Positions 11,390 through 23,929 of a DNA stretch of 64,000 nt are shown here, in pieces (within the stretch, counting starts at the first letter, position 1; every line of letters starts with the position of its first letter). A program made the translations under genes and the position numbers. The stretch is from Raphanus sativus. Its lineage: Eukaryota; Streptophyta; Magnoliopsida; Brassicales; Brassicaceae. The stretch covers positions 7,750,001 to 7,814,000 of the forward strand of contig NC_079516.1 in assembly GCF_000801105.2 (NCBI RefSeq). The letters are read 5' to 3'. The notes beneath the pieces were generated by a model that worked only from the letters and a program-made list of their open reading frames with translations, did not search any database and was not told where the DNA came from.

Positions 11390-13978
11390 TAAAGCGTCAG
11401 TCAGTTTAATGCATACCAGCTTAATGGCTCTTCAACACCCAGCGCAACTGTGCCCTCTTCTTTGTTCTTAACAATCCACCAATCCACGCTAGGAGAGGTG
11501 ATCCTTTTCCAAATATGAACCCACAAAATTTTATTTGTATTATTATTATTATTATTTCTTTTGCTAAAATTATTAGAAATCAAGAATGAAAGGCTCAGAT
11601 AATTTTATTTGTATTATTTATTGGATAAAATTTTATCAGAGTCATAATTATTTTCAATAAATATAAGTATATCTTATTGTTTGTTTTTAATTTTCATTAC
11701 TAACAAATGTATAAACTAATACTAGATTGGATAAAATTTTATCAGAGCTGATTTATTTTTCAAAAATATATTGGTATTTGTTTTCATGCCAATATTAGGT
11801 CTGGGCAAAAAACCCGAATCTGAAGAACCGAACCAATTCCAATCCAAAAAAATAGTACCAAATCCGAATCAAAACTGATTTAATATCTTAATTATTCAAA
11901 ATTTAGTATCTAGAAAACCAATACCCAATCCAGTCCAAACCGAAAATGTATCAAAAATAGATTTATATACTTATTTATTTTTTTAAATTTAATGTATAGA
12001 AAAGTATCCAGTATATAATACTTTTAGGAGGAGTTAGTGGGAGTAGTATTTTTATAGAGTTGATTGATTTTAAAAATCAAGAGATTTGTTAAATTTGTAA
12101 AGACTTCTAAAGAGTTTTTCATATTTTAAAAGTTTATGAAAATAATCTAGTTTAAGGATTTTAAGAATCTGAAGGACATATGCAAGATTCTTGAAATCTA
12201 TATCAGATAAGATCATCTATATTTTTTCTGTTGCTTCTAAACAATACAAACAAACTGAATTATAATAATGAAAATATAGATTTATAATGCCTAAAATCAA
12301 GAAATATCTAACACAAAAATAGTTTTAAATAAAAGAATTTACAACCAATCAGTTTATTCTCTAACAAATTGGTTTCTATCTAGATATTCTAACCATATAC
12401 AAAAATAACATCTATCCTATTAACTGAAATCATAAAAAAAAAATATAAGGGGTTGTATTGAATCTGAAGTTTGAGTTGATCTGATTTTTATTGAGTTTCT
12501 AGATGATTGCTGTAGAATCTGAAAATTTGATGTATTTTTTAAAAACAATTCTAGAATCTCATTTAAAATTATGAGATTTGGATTTTAATTTTTATACTTA
12601 AGAAACCCCTCTCAAACACTCTAAAAACAATTGAAGCACTCTAAAATTTTTGACTTAAATTTTGTTCAGTAACAGTGAATTTTATAGTGTTTTATGAAAT
12701 GATAAGTTCAATAACACTAGATTTTAAAGTATTTTTAAAAATCTATGTTTGATTGACAGTGAATTTGTCATACTAATACAAATCACCTCAAATGCTAATT
12801 GAATACACCCCCGAGTTAATTTTATCTAGATAGAACCATATGTCCATGAACTCATTAGGAAAGAAATCTTTGCTAATAATGTCGGTTGGTTACAAGTAAA
12901 GAAGTTGGAGTGCACGATGATTCTCGTAATCCTCTCAATGATGGTAGATGCTAGAACATCTATGATGGTTTCTAGATGACATTGCTCTCAATATCCATTT
13001 TGGTAACATGACAGATATTTTTATTGGATCTGGTTTCAGACTTCCTTCTTCATTCTCTAGACTCCTAATAGGTTTTCCTGAACAGGTCAAGTGGATTTGG
13101 TAGAAGCCCACTGATGGCCAGATTTGTATAGACTGAAATATTACTCTACCAATGTTAGGGCCGAGCTCGTTGTCATATGCATGATGGCATGTATCCTTCT
13201 TAGTCCGGCGTTGTTTCTTTCTATGTAATTCTATAATGATCCAGAATCGGTGAAGTTTCTCGGATATTTTCTCTTATGTTTTAAGTTGAAGTCGCAAGGA
13301 CTGTTGTCCTCTACTCGTACTCTGTTATTCGGCAAATTGGTGGTTTAAGAGCGGTATGTGTCTGTGGTCGCTGAGAAGTTATTTTTGGGATTCTGAGGAT
13401 TGGTAGGAGGGTCTCGAGGTTGTGGTTCGTGCAGCCTATCGGCCAAATTGTTCTGAGTGTGAACCGGCAAGAGTATATTATATTGGCCCTTTGAGTGTTG
13501 AGAAGATTGTCTGTCTTGTGAAACTTGTATTTTTGGTGGTTATTGTAAGTTTTCTTAATAATTTTGGTTTAAATAATAAAATATGAGAAATGTGAGACAA
13601 TTTATTAAGTTTACAAAATTTATGTATATGTGTGAAGTTTTTAGACAACTGTTTGATGAGTTGGTAACATGAAAAAAATGAAATCCTACTTTATATATAT
13701 ATTGATATGGTATTATTAATTGGATAAAATTTGTCATGTCTGAGTCATAAAAAATAGTACATATAGGAATATCTTATTCTTTGTTTTTAATTTCCATTAC
13801 AAAATAGTTAATATGACTTAAAATATATACTTATTTAAGAAATAAATCTAAAAAAATACATTAGCATTTATTATTGGATAGTTTAAAAATGATATAGTCG
13901 AGAAGCTTTGTTCTAGTATATAAGATACAATCTAATGATTAAAACATCTTTGTCTGCATCTATCTTCAGTTCATTCTT
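11390..13978. other. Decayed transposon-rich intergenic region
   Basis: Near 11800-11960 there is a degenerate segment GGTCTGGGCAAAAAACCCGAAT... with repeated CCGAA/CCAAT words, like one end of an old hAT-type element. From about 12830 to 13530 base composition rises above its surroundings. One frame reads KWIW*KPTDGQICID* near 13088-13138, faintly like the start of a LINE RNase H domain, but stops interrupt it. No intact gene is seen. Confidence 0.4.
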
Positions 13979-14244
13979 ATGGCTCCTCCAACAGATATAT
14001 ATCACATAAGCTATTTCAAAAATCAATGTGGCTTTTGCAAGAAAAAGATACATGAAAAGACTGATGATATCTACATGTACAAGTATGTATTTTTCATTCT
14101 TGTTAATGGTTTTATAGCAATTGAATTAAATATTTTGTTGTTGTATCATAAATATACAGTGACACTCCTTTCTGTATCGAAAAATGTCGGGAAAAACAGA
14201 TGAGGATCGATGAAGAAAAGAGAAGACAAGAAAAGATAAATTAA
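13979..14244 (+). CDS. Small FCS-like zinc finger (FLZ/DUF581) protein
   Basis: Two exons, 13979-14082 and 14160-14244, joined across a 77-base GT-AG intron with the codon split AA|T, give a 62-residue protein. It is almost entirely an FLZ domain: FKNQCGFCKKK, then DIYMYN, DTPFC and IEKC, i.e. C-x2-C and later C-x3-C with the F-C motif (FCI instead of FCS). FLZ proteins act as adaptors of the SnRK1 kinase (family knowledge). The C-terminus is charged (REKQMRIDEEKRRQEK), as in other FLZ proteins. The usual glycine before DTPFC is missing and the protein is much shorter than most members, so it could be a decaying or newly derived copy. I recall no FLZ gene at this place in Arabidopsis. Confidence 0.72.
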
Positions 14245-15700
14245 AAAAGAAAAAGTTGAAAGTGGACTTGTGGTAATGTTGGCACAATTTCATATAGCAG
14301 CATCCTCTAATTATTATTTATATATTAAAACATTTTCCAAAACGCAGATAGTATTCTTGTTACTAATTAGTTTCGGGCACGGTTTTGATAATTTGATTTT
14401 CAACACAATAAAACACAAATGTTATTTTATGTGCATGAAAGCCTTTGTTCAGTAACATATGCTCCGTTTATGACATTTATATCGGTTGCTTCATTTAATT
14501 TTTTTAACGAATTGTAAACCAATTATTGTATCTCCTCAAACATTCATATATCATACATAATGTAAGATACAAAAATTAGTAATTCAACCGGCCATTAATT
14601 TTTCTAATAAAAAGCAGACATTATAATTCACATGAGATAACATTTATAAGATGATGAATCTGATAAGCTTACATGTCAATCATTCGTATAAAATATTTTG
14701 TCAAATAACTTGGAGTAATATCTATAATATTTTATGTATTAAAACATTTTGTAGCAATAGTGTTTAAATAAATCACATAAACCTAAATATTATGATTAGA
14801 GAATACATAATACCAAAATATTTACAATTTAATCATAAACTTTTGGAATACAAACATAGATATTTTAAAATATATGAAAACAATCTATGCGGATGCTAAG
14901 ATCAAGATCGAGTAGTACAACTAAACCACATAAACCTATTAAATAAAATTAACTACAGCACGAATAAAATAGATCCATATATTATTAAAATAATATCTAT
15001 ATCTGAAATTTCTCAATAAATATTCTCTTGAATCCTCATTTCTTACATAAATACAAAAAAAATCCTTACTTAAAAAAATAAAAAATTCAATCATTATTAA
15101 CAAGGTTTCTTCTTTTGAAATCTAATTGATGCATTTTATATTTGATCTATTTTCTACTTTTTATAGAATATAACATTCTTTTATAAACTTAATAAGAAAT
15201 ATTTTTTTCTATTATAGATGAATACATTAAAGGGATTTTCATTTAAATGTTAAAACTCTTTTATTTTGAGAAAACATATAAATAGCTTAGAGATGATCTA
15301 ATGTAGTTTAAAATTACGTTTCTAATTAACTAGTTTGTCAACGGAACCGAAAAAGTAAAAATGTTTAGAATAATATTTTTAATAGAAATTTATATTATTA
15401 ATTAATGGAAATTTAGATCGTGACAATATATTCATGTATAATTAGTGCTATACAATATAGTTTTGAGAAAGAAATAGCTTGTAAATTAAAGTTATAAGAT
15501 TCAGTATATATTTAGATACACATATATAATATGAATGTTGGCAAAAATTACTAAATAATAATTGAATTAATATGGACAAAATCTCTCTAATGATTTAAGG
15601 TTGTTTAAATATTATTTGTGAATTTTGCCTTTTGATTTCTTTCTTAATCAAATATGTATTTGCATTTCTGTTAGAAGGGCAAAATAGTAATCTGGAGCTG
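14245..15700. other. AT-rich intergenic DNA
   Basis: Nothing recognisable beyond AT-rich sequence. The last few hundred bases should include the promoter of the CCCH gene, whose leader starts near 15740. Confidence 0.5.
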
Positions 15701-15995
15701 CTCTAACAATATATACACACATATACCATCCCTAAAGACTTTTAATTTCGCCGAGTCTTCTCCCTTCGTCCGACTTGTCTTCTCCGTTCGTAGAATCGCC
15801 TTTGGTAGGTTTTCGATTCCTCTCAGGCTCTCTCGTATTACGTTCCTCCTTTTTATATGGATTCCAATGACATTTCTCTGAGGCGAATTGCTTCTGTTGA
15901 TGTTTATCTTGTTATAGGAACGAGAGACGGTGATGCTATTTGTGGAGGTTTCTTGAATTTTTAGTTCCGTTCGTTCGGTTTGTATTTTGTTTTTG

Positions 15996-18900
15996 ATGAT
16001 GTCTGGGCCATCTTTGTATAAGACGAAGCTTTGTATTCTGTATGAGAAGAATGGTCACTGTTCGAAGCCTAATTGCACTTTCGCCCATGGAGCTGCTGAG
16101 CTCCGTCTTCCTGGTGAATCTTCTTCCTTCAGAGGTAAGGAATCTTGTTTCTGCCTTTTTTTTTCCATAAAGGCTATTTGATTCCATTATGAGTAACTTA
16201 CTCCTGCAGTTTTTGTGGTATGAGTATTAGACTTTTCTTTGGTCTTGCTTATAATTTATCAATTTGTTTTACTGACTAGTTTTTTTTTGTTTACTGCGGA
16301 ATCATTATGGATAATATGGCTGTCCCATTTGCAGAAAGATAGCAAGCTTTTTAGTATTATAGGAGTGGATTCTGCTGGTCTTTCTTGCTCAATTTTACAT
16401 TGGTTTTCTTTATTGATCTTGAAAGCACATTTCTTTTTGAAGATAATCATCAATCAGTCAGTTATGGATTTTTTTTTGGGGGGTATTTATTCTTCCACAA
16501 CCATGGTTCTCAGACTTCAAGAATCAATCAGTGATTGTTATTAGGACTTCTGCCAGTTGTGTTTTTGGGGATTCCTTGTTCTTGGCTTCTTTGATTCTGA
16601 GGTGTACAGACTACAGAGCTTGATATTCCCATGATTCTTATGTATATTCTATCGTCTCACAAGCAGTTTCTGGGACCAACAAGTATGCATTGTCTCTAGG
16701 AATTGATTTTCAAATTTTGGTGGATTGTGGTTTTCTTATTGAATGGCTCTCTTCAAGATCTCTCGTCCAACATGATGTTGAAGCATTGTCCTTTTTCTGT
16801 GTAATTGAATGTATCTTCAAGATTGGTTGTTATTTATCGATGGGAGACAATGACTTTCACTTATTTAGTACCCATTTGTGGCTTTCTCCCACTCCTGGTA
16901 AGAAGAGGACATTTTCTTTGTGGTCTCTTTGAGCTGGCAAGTAAGCATCATAGCGTTTTTCTTTCTTCTTGGTGTTACTCGTAGTTTTATCCAGGCGTTG
17001 TTGACTGGCATGATTCTGATTCGGAGTTCACATCCTAATACAAGTTGTGCTTTACTAGAAAGTCTGTTTCGTTTACTGCAGGCAGACGTCACAATCTTGA
17101 TGGTGACTTAAGAGATAAACTTGGTAGACACTTTTCTCCAGAGCGGAGACCTTCTTTGGACAGAAGTGGAAGGAGAGTACAAAGATTTAGTGGTAACATC
17201 TGCAGCTTTGGTTCTGTTGATTGTTAGTTAGGCACAATCACAAAACTCTATCAAATTCTTGTTATAGATTTCTTTCTTCTGATTATTACCGATGGGATTC
17301 AAATTTGCAGGACATGAAAATCCCAGGGCCTTTGAGAAGCGAAGGTATGCCTTCTGCTTTGCTAGGCTCTTCTATGGTGATTTGATGGTTTCTCCATGCT
17401 TTAAACTGTGCTTTATATCTTTTATTATCACAGAGATGTAGACTACAGGGAGAACCGCAGATATGATGAACGAAGTGATTATGCTGGAAGTAGGATTGAA
17501 GTCAGGGAAAGAGATGAACGAAATAAGTTTCTGGGATATAATAATGTTCTGGAAGAGCAGGTTTGAAACTTTGATGGACATTGTTCTCTTTTTATTCAGA
17601 TGCTGTTATTAATCTAACCTTTCCTCTGGGAATATATGTAGTTAAAAGATGTAGAGCAAGATGTTAAGATGTTAACTGATGAAAAATTACGGTTGGAGGT
17701 AAACTTATCCATTCCATAGTTAAATCTTATTGCATTTGAACTTGACATATATGATTGGCACACTACTTTTGTATAAAGGCTGCTGTTGAAAGGAAGGCAC
17801 GGGATGCAGACAGTCTTACTTCTAAGATCCAGGAGCTTAGGACCCAGTTGGATAGAGAGAAAGAGGAATGTAAGAGGTAATGGGTATACTCCTTCCTAGT
17901 AATGTAATTTAGCAAATTCTAGATTAGGTCTTCTGCTGACGAGTGTTGTACAATCAAATCTATTTGTATGTCACAGGATAACTTCAAGCACGAAGAAATT
18001 TGTGAAAGAATATAATCGTTTCTTGCGGGCACAAGATGATGTAAAGAGGCAGGGCACTATCCCCTTTTGTCTGATTACTTAAAAAGTATCCAATGCAAAG
18101 ATTTCATTCAGTAAACGATGCTTTGACAAAATCTGTAGGTCAGAAGCTCGTCTTCAGAAGTTAGGAACCCAACTTAGTACGTATCTTCTTGGAAACGAAG
18201 GCAACGACATGGAAACAGACATCGAGATTGAGAGCGATGAAGAGAAAAATGGTCGGAATCTGAGAAGTGCTTCTGATTTACAAAATGAGCTGCAGAATAC
18301 TTCTTCAGTGTCCAGGAAAAGGCATTATGTGGAACAGTATACTACCAAAGAATCTGTTCAAGATGGTAAACTAATCTGTACTTATATGTCTTTACCGAAA
18401 AACAGCTGTTAAGTTTATCCATCTGTTTCAGCCTTGATAGGAAGACGTGAAGAAGATAAGGTGGAGAATGGGAGGAGTCCTTCTCGTTGGAATAGGATTC
18501 CTTCGATATCATTTTCTGAAGAGGAAAGTAGAGCGCGGAACGAGGAAGACACGATGAACAAGTCCTCATCGAAGGAAGACACTAGGAAAAGAAGAAGGCT
18601 CTCTTCTGGCACCTCATCTAGCAATAAGGTAATACATCTCTTTTTCACTTTCTTCTTTTAACTGTGGGGACAACACGACATTGGGGGATCAAGTTGACTG
18701 GTTCTTAAAAGTTTGGTTACGGTGCTGCAGGTAATGTCGTCAACAAGCATGGCAGCTCGGGTATCTGATGAAGTGGCAGAGTTTGATGAAGAAAATACTC
18801 GAGAAGCCAATGGCTCTCCTCTCATATCTCTTCCTCCACCCCCACCTTTCAGAAATGCTCATTTTCATGTAAGCATCACCAAGAAAAAAAATATAATTGT

Positions 18901-19025
18901 TTGGTGACAGAGTGATCCTCACTTTGTGCTATGAATAATGTTGTGTCGTGTGTATCCAGGGAGACGAGGAGACAAAAGTCGATGTGATTGAACGGAGGAA
19001 AGCCGATGATGTTGATTCCGTCTGA
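15996..19025 (+). CDS. C3H40: CCCH zinc finger protein (C3H40-like)
   Basis: Eleven coding exons give 421 residues: 15996-16134, 17082-17192, 17311-17344, 17434-17560, 17642-17698, 17779-17876, 17977-18048, 18139-18365, 18432-18628, 18731-18868 and 18960-19025. The start is MMSGPSLYKTKLC. A single CCCH finger, Cys13-x8-Cys22-x4-Cys27-x3-His31, suggests RNA binding. An Arg/Asp-rich segment follows, then a probable coiled coil (about residues 135-205, EEQLKDVEQDVKML... to RAQDDVKRSEARL), an acidic Ser/Arg-rich region and a short PPPPPF tract near the end. It matches my memory of Arabidopsis AT3G21810 throughout. Intron 1 is nearly 950 bases. The intron after 18048 must use a GC donor (AAGAG|GCAGGG), because the GT at 18041 would cause a stop. 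A 5' leader intron near 15807 is possible. Confidence 0.9.
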
Positions 19026-19219
19026 TCTTAATCTGAATTCATAACCTCTTAGACAGAAAGTTCTGTTCTTTAAGTAATATATGCTAGGGAAGCTTTTGCA
19101 TTTTGTTCTGTGCAGTACTTAAAACAAAGACTAGAATGGGTACATGATGATCTTTAAATATATTTAATCTCCAGGAGAACTAAGGCTTAGATATCAAAAC
19201 GAAAAACATTACAAGCTTA

Positions 19220-19690
19220 TTAGGAGATGGATGAATCTTCCAGACATTTAGAGCAGTTCAGGTGAAACCGTAATCTGCATGTAATGATTGTCTCTCTTTG
19301 TATGGAAGCTCCTCGTCTATAATATATGAACTGAAAAAAAAAAATAAGCTACTGTTTGCATAAAGCATTCAATTACAAATGGTAAGAGAGAAGACAAGAT
19401 GAGGGAGGGTACCTCTTCGTTCTTGCTGATAAGTCGAGTCGTAACGCAATTATAACTGCTTTCCGTCTCTGTCCTGCAAAAATACCACAAGAAAAAGAAA
19501 CCACATGGAGGAATCTATAAGGGGCCATGCCCCAGGAGATAGTAGAAACATTGCAACTGCAAATCCTTTGAGGTGTGTAACACATACAAGATTGTAAAAA
19601 AAGATACCTCATCTCTTTTGAGGCTTTTGCATCAGGGAAACGAGAATGGTTCATACAGCTCTGCAGGGCTTGGTTTTAACTTTTAAATGG
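19220..19690 (-). pseudogene. ATXR2: Relic of ATXR2 (SET-domain protein), C-terminal part
   Basis: Minus-strand pieces match the C-terminal third of the SET/MYND-type protein ATXR2 as I remember it. One exon reads ALQSCMNHSRFPDAKASKEMR (a degraded NHS-C-PNA SET motif), the next contains AVIIALR and, in another frame, ISKNEE, and the last reads IDEELPYKERQSLHADYGF, then NCSKCLED in a shifted frame. At least two or three frameshifts separate these pieces, and nothing upstream of about 19690 resembles the rest of the gene. The Arabidopsis gene (AT3G21820) sits next to the CCCH gene, as here. No function is expected. Confidence 0.75.
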
Positions 19691-20460
19691 CGAGAGCCAC
19701 AGTCGCCATGGCACTAGGCGACCTTTGGCGAGCTCCAAAACGCCTCACCACCTTGTGGCCAAGCGAGGTATGTCTGTGAGAACGCTTTTGCTCGCCTTAC
19801 CTACATACAATGTGTCGACCAAGGCGTTGCCTTGTGGTTGGAAACAACCTAAACTGGTTTGACATATTTTGGTACCTAAACCAATATGGTTACGTAAAAG
19901 AGGCAATATCAGGTACAATACTCTATATATACTCAAAATATACTTTACATATTCTCTAAATATACTCTGAACCCTAATCGATCTAAAAAAAAGTAGCCCC
20001 CCAGTCCTTGTACTATATAATAGGTACACAGCCTTTATAGTTTCTTCACGCTTTCTCCTCAACTCTATACACAGCATAAGCTTTCTTTTCTTGTTTGTTT
20101 CGTCTGGTTTTCATCATAGTTCTTTAATTAAACAAATATCTCTTTAACATAATAGGTTCATAGTTAAAGTCTTTTGTTTTTTTTAAGTCTCTTGTTTTTT
20201 TTTTCATGTACAATCCATTCATCTTTTGCCTAGTTTGCGTGCCTAGCTTAGCACATCATATGTTTATCAGGTACTTTTTTAGATCACATGTTTTATGAAG
20301 TATTTCTTAAGATCACGTATCATGGCATCACTGTCATGGTGTTAATTGTTTAAGTTTATAATAACCTACCATCATGTTTATCAAGTACTTGTTTAGCTTT
20401 TCTTCTCTGTTTTTTGGTTTACATGTTTAAGTACATTTTCTGTTTTCTCATTGAAATTTC
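19691..20460. other. Unassigned repeat-like region with GGCGA words
   Basis: From about 19688 to 19840 the sequence has repeated GGCGA/TCGCC words (for example AGGCGACCTTTGGCGAG and GCTCGCCTTA) that look like the end of an old transposon, but I could not define boundaries. The remainder to 20460 is AT-rich. Confidence 0.35.
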
Positions 20461-20462
20461 AT

Positions 20463-20603
20463 CATGTCTGAGATTGGAGGATCATCCCAAGGAGACGCAA
20501 CACAAGGATCATCTCAGCCTAGAGCATCTCAGATTGATCCAGGAAGAAGTATGGAGCGCGTGTCTCAAATAACATCAACAAATGGAAGTGTATCTTCTCC
20601 ATG
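20463..20603 (+). pseudogene. Short Ser/Gln-rich reading frame, transposase-like N-terminus
   Basis: A frame begins ATGTCTGAGATTGGAGGATC and reads MSEIGGSSQGDATQGSSQ, then an IDPGRSMERVSQIT segment, and ends at a TGA after about 46 codons. Low-complexity Ser/Gln starts like this occur at the N-termini of some plant hAT-type transposases, but the frame is too short to classify. Its second half forms the left arm of the fold-back at 20532-20704. Confidence 0.3.
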
Positions 20604-20704
20604 AAAGAAATTAATGGAGATATCTCATGTCTGAAACACCACTTGGTATAACACATATCTCCTGTTATTTGAGACACGCGTCCCATACTTCCTTCCTGGA
20701 TCAA
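20532..20704. repeat. Fold-back (inverted repeat) with ~41-bp arms
   Basis: The left arm (about 20533-20573) and the reverse complement of the right arm (about 20663-20704) both read ATTGATCCAGGAAG then AAGTATGG then CGCGTGTCTCAAATAACA, with one extra G and two mismatches in about 41 bases. The loop of roughly 90 bases holds a smaller inner stem TCTCCAT/ATGGAGA near 20597-20621. RNA from either strand would form a long, nearly perfect hairpin of the size range of miRNA or siRNA precursors. It probably arose by inverted duplication of transposon-like sequence. Confidence 0.75.
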
Positions 20705-20705
20705 T

Positions 20706-21298
20706 TAGAGTTTCCTCTCAATTTTGTTTCTCTATTAGTCTACCTGGAGATGATTTAAGTGGACAAGACAAGTAAAGTGAATCAACAGAGAGAAGACAAC
20801 TTTAGAAAAGCACAAGTCAGATCACCTTGTTGGATGAATGTTGGATACCAACAAGAATCTAATTTATTTTGTCGTCGGTTCCGTAAAAAAATATGGTGAT
20901 TTTATATCCTGGTGTTGCTTAGTTGGACTTTGGGTTCTTGAGGCTGTTGGTTATAGCAATGATCTTCTTAGACTTGATCTCTTATGAATGAAATTCAGTG
21001 ATAAAAAGGTTTACAACTTCACATTACAAGATCGGTCTGATGCGACGAAGTCAAGACATCAATTTAGACAAGACAAAGGTCCTTCGTTTCTTCCCTGAAT
21101 ACTCTGCTAAGTTGCTGATACATATATTACAGTACCCACTTGGATACTCCCCATATAGGAACTCACGCACTACTCTCTTACTCCATAAACATCAAACTTC
21201 TAAATTCTGAGACAATGCTAAAAGTTGCAAGTTCAGTCAGACATGACCATTTACGCATCTGCGCTGCTTTGCTGAATATTATTGAGATTGTGATGGTA
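20706..21298. other. Intergenic DNA before the PEX22 3' end
   Basis: No gene recognised. In Arabidopsis I recall several SKP1-like (ASK) genes between ATXR2 and PEX22. None is seen here. Confidence 0.45.
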
Positions 21299-23221
21299 TC
21301 AAGCACATCCAAAGAACTCTTCTATTGATTGTGAGGTGAACACGTTCGGAGCCGTTCGCTCTGGTTTCGCTGCAGAAACGTGCAGCTGAAACTTTATGAA
21401 CCTCTGCAAATAGTACAAAACAAACATAAGAGAGAAAATTCAGTTTAACTAAACTGTGGATAATTAATGCAAGTGAAACAAAGGAAATGGCATTTACAGC
21501 TAGTTGTGTGCTGATTTCTGGATTTGTATCAATATGCCAGTCAGGTTCTAGTTGCCTTACAAATGAAGTTCTTCCGATCTCTGTACTACAAAACAGCACC
21601 TGCAAATTTTTCGTATCACAATTATTGAAAGTCTTCACATTGTCGAAAGATAGGATACCAGTTCGTCTTGTTTGCTTTGATAAGACTGATTTGAGTGTGT
21701 ACCTTGTCTTTGACCAAACCACCAGATGTGAAAATGCCTGCAGTCTCTAGTGCCTGTAGAACTTTGGCCTGCATATTGGTGCTCAAAATCTGAGTTTCAA
21801 AGAATCACTGATAATAAACATGCTTGCTTAGTCAACAGCAAAACAAGTCTCAACTATTAAATTGCACCAATGAACTAGGCCTCTTCATCTAATAATGTAA
21901 AAATACATGTGCTTACGAACGCTTCTTATCAAACATTATCTAATCTAGAAATTCTACATGTTATGACGACCCACTGCTCGAGCTCTTAAGCTATTCATGT
22001 TTAATGACGAGAGTCAGAACTAATCAGCTGTGCGATGCTAAAGGCCAAGTACGGACAGGAAGGCCAAGAAAAGAACATGAATGCCAGGGAAGAATAAATG
22101 GAAGAGAAGTTGTTGCTCTCACTTCGCTCTCATCGTCAAGAACTCTTTCCATGAGATACAAATCACAACACTTTGTAATCTCTAGGAGAACTTCCACAAC
22201 GGATGACCTCACTGTTGCTTGTTTCTGCATTCAAAAGTTTGCTTGAGTCAGGTTACAAATGCAAAAATAATATTTAGAATGAATTATCAAAAAGGAAGTA
22301 TGTTTACTACTTGAAGTTCTTCAGGACTTGATTCCTCAAGAATGACACCAAGAAGACGGCATGTTACCTACAAAATGCACATTAGACAAGAAGTGAAGGC
22401 TCAAGACAATAATGCTTTCAATACAGGACTCAGTTTCTGATTAACACAAAGCTAGCAAACGATTCAATATGGTCAAAGAGTTTAACTGAGAAAACACATT
22501 ACAACATTATCTCAAACAATTGCAGAGATGTAATTACCTTCCTTCCTTCACTAAGTCTCTGCCTAACTATCTGCCCCAATGTAGGCTGCCAAAAAAAAAA
22601 AAAAAAGAAACTTGATTTAATAACAGAAGGGAGTCTCTATAACTAAATAATTAGTACAAGAGAAATAGAATGTCACTTTTCCAGGCTGAAAAAACTGATC
22701 AACAACATCCTCATGAGGCGAAGAAGAAACATCAGGAGAAGGAGCAGTAGAGGTTTCATGATCTGATTGCAACCTGCGTTTTGGTCTCCTTCTTTCAGGT
22801 TGTCTTCTTATTGCCCTCCATGTGAATATCACAGCGATTGCAAGCCCCGCTATGGCACCAATCGATCTTGAATCCTAATTTACAAACAAACCCCACCAAT
22901 AAGTACCAATTCTCACAAAGTTTGGATCTTTCTTAGCTTAGCTTTGATCTGAATCAATTCAACTGAAGAATAACTACTTCCCTAGAGTTGGGCATTAATC
23001 AAGTTACAATCTTTGAAGCTCAATTCGAATCAAAAGCTTACGACTTTCAGATCCAATTACAGAGAACTGTGTAAGGGCTAACGTAAAATGGAGAGAAAGA
23101 GAGAGAGAACCAGATTGCGAATAGGTGTAGAGAAGAGACCAGACATCTTGAAAGCCACGTAACCGCTTAATCGTTTGATTAGTCGACCGATCTCTTCTGT
23201 AGGTGATGACGATTCAGCCAT
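21299..23221 (-). CDS. PEX22: Peroxisome biogenesis protein PEX22
   Basis: Eight exons on the minus strand: 23111-23221, 22677-22874, 22538-22585, 22311-22367, 22123-22224, 21703-21768, 21498-21599 and 21299-21403. All junctions are GT-AG in phase 0, giving 262 residues. The start reads MAESSSPTEEIGRLIKRL, followed by a membrane segment SIGAIAGLAIAVIFTW (about residues 41-57) and a basic Arg-rich stretch. The C-terminal domain contains TLGQIVRQRLSEGRK, the leucine-rich VEVLLEITK and LFCSTEIGRTSFVRQLEPDWHID. PEX22 anchors the ubiquitin-conjugating enzyme PEX4 to the peroxisomal membrane so that the PEX5 receptor can be recycled. The protein agrees with my memory of Arabidopsis AT3G21865 through its whole length. 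It appears intact, between two decayed neighbours. Confidence 0.93.
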
Positions 23222-23929
23222 AACTCAAAACCGTCGTCGTTTTAACACAGAACAACAATCAGGAGGTGGTTCTTAGCTTCAAGCTTTCGCCACCGGTCGG
23301 TCTCAACTCAAGCCAAGAGCTCTTACTTTTCCCCAGAACAAATACTCCAATCCCTTTGATACTACTAACACGTGTCTATGTTCACACGTGGCCGTGGATA
23401 AGCGTGTGAGACCACGGTTTAATCTGTGGGGTGCGATGGATGCGATCTCGAAAGGCTATATATTTTTATTTTTGTACAATCTGAGTTTTAGATGTTTTCT
23501 TACATGATAAACACAGTACAATTCCAAGCGTGAGAAAGACTAGGAGGCGTGATTTGTTTTCGTTTTGGTGTTGTTTGTTAGTTCAGCTATCGCGGAGTAT
23601 GATTTTACATGTGAAAAGAAGGAAACAGATAGATGAATTTGTTGAACAAAAACCACATGAGGAACATGTTGGGAAAAAAAAATATTTTTGTTCAAAAAAT
23701 TATAGTTATTCAAATTTTAGACCATAATCCTGGTCTAGTATACATAGATGAGCGATATTGATTAAATTTTATCACTTAAATTTAAAGTAAATTCTTTAAA
23801 AATTGAAATTTTAAGATTTAACAGTCAGATTTTGATAAACTTTTTCCGCCGATCAAACGTGTATAGTTAAGACAGAAAAACTCGTATGTTATACGTGTAA
23901 AGGTGACAAAAACAATTCAGCCAAGAGAC
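23222..23929. other. PEX22 promoter region and intergenic DNA
   Basis: ACACGTG words near 23370-23390 may be G-box-like elements. No further gene until the cyclin relic. Confidence 0.35.
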
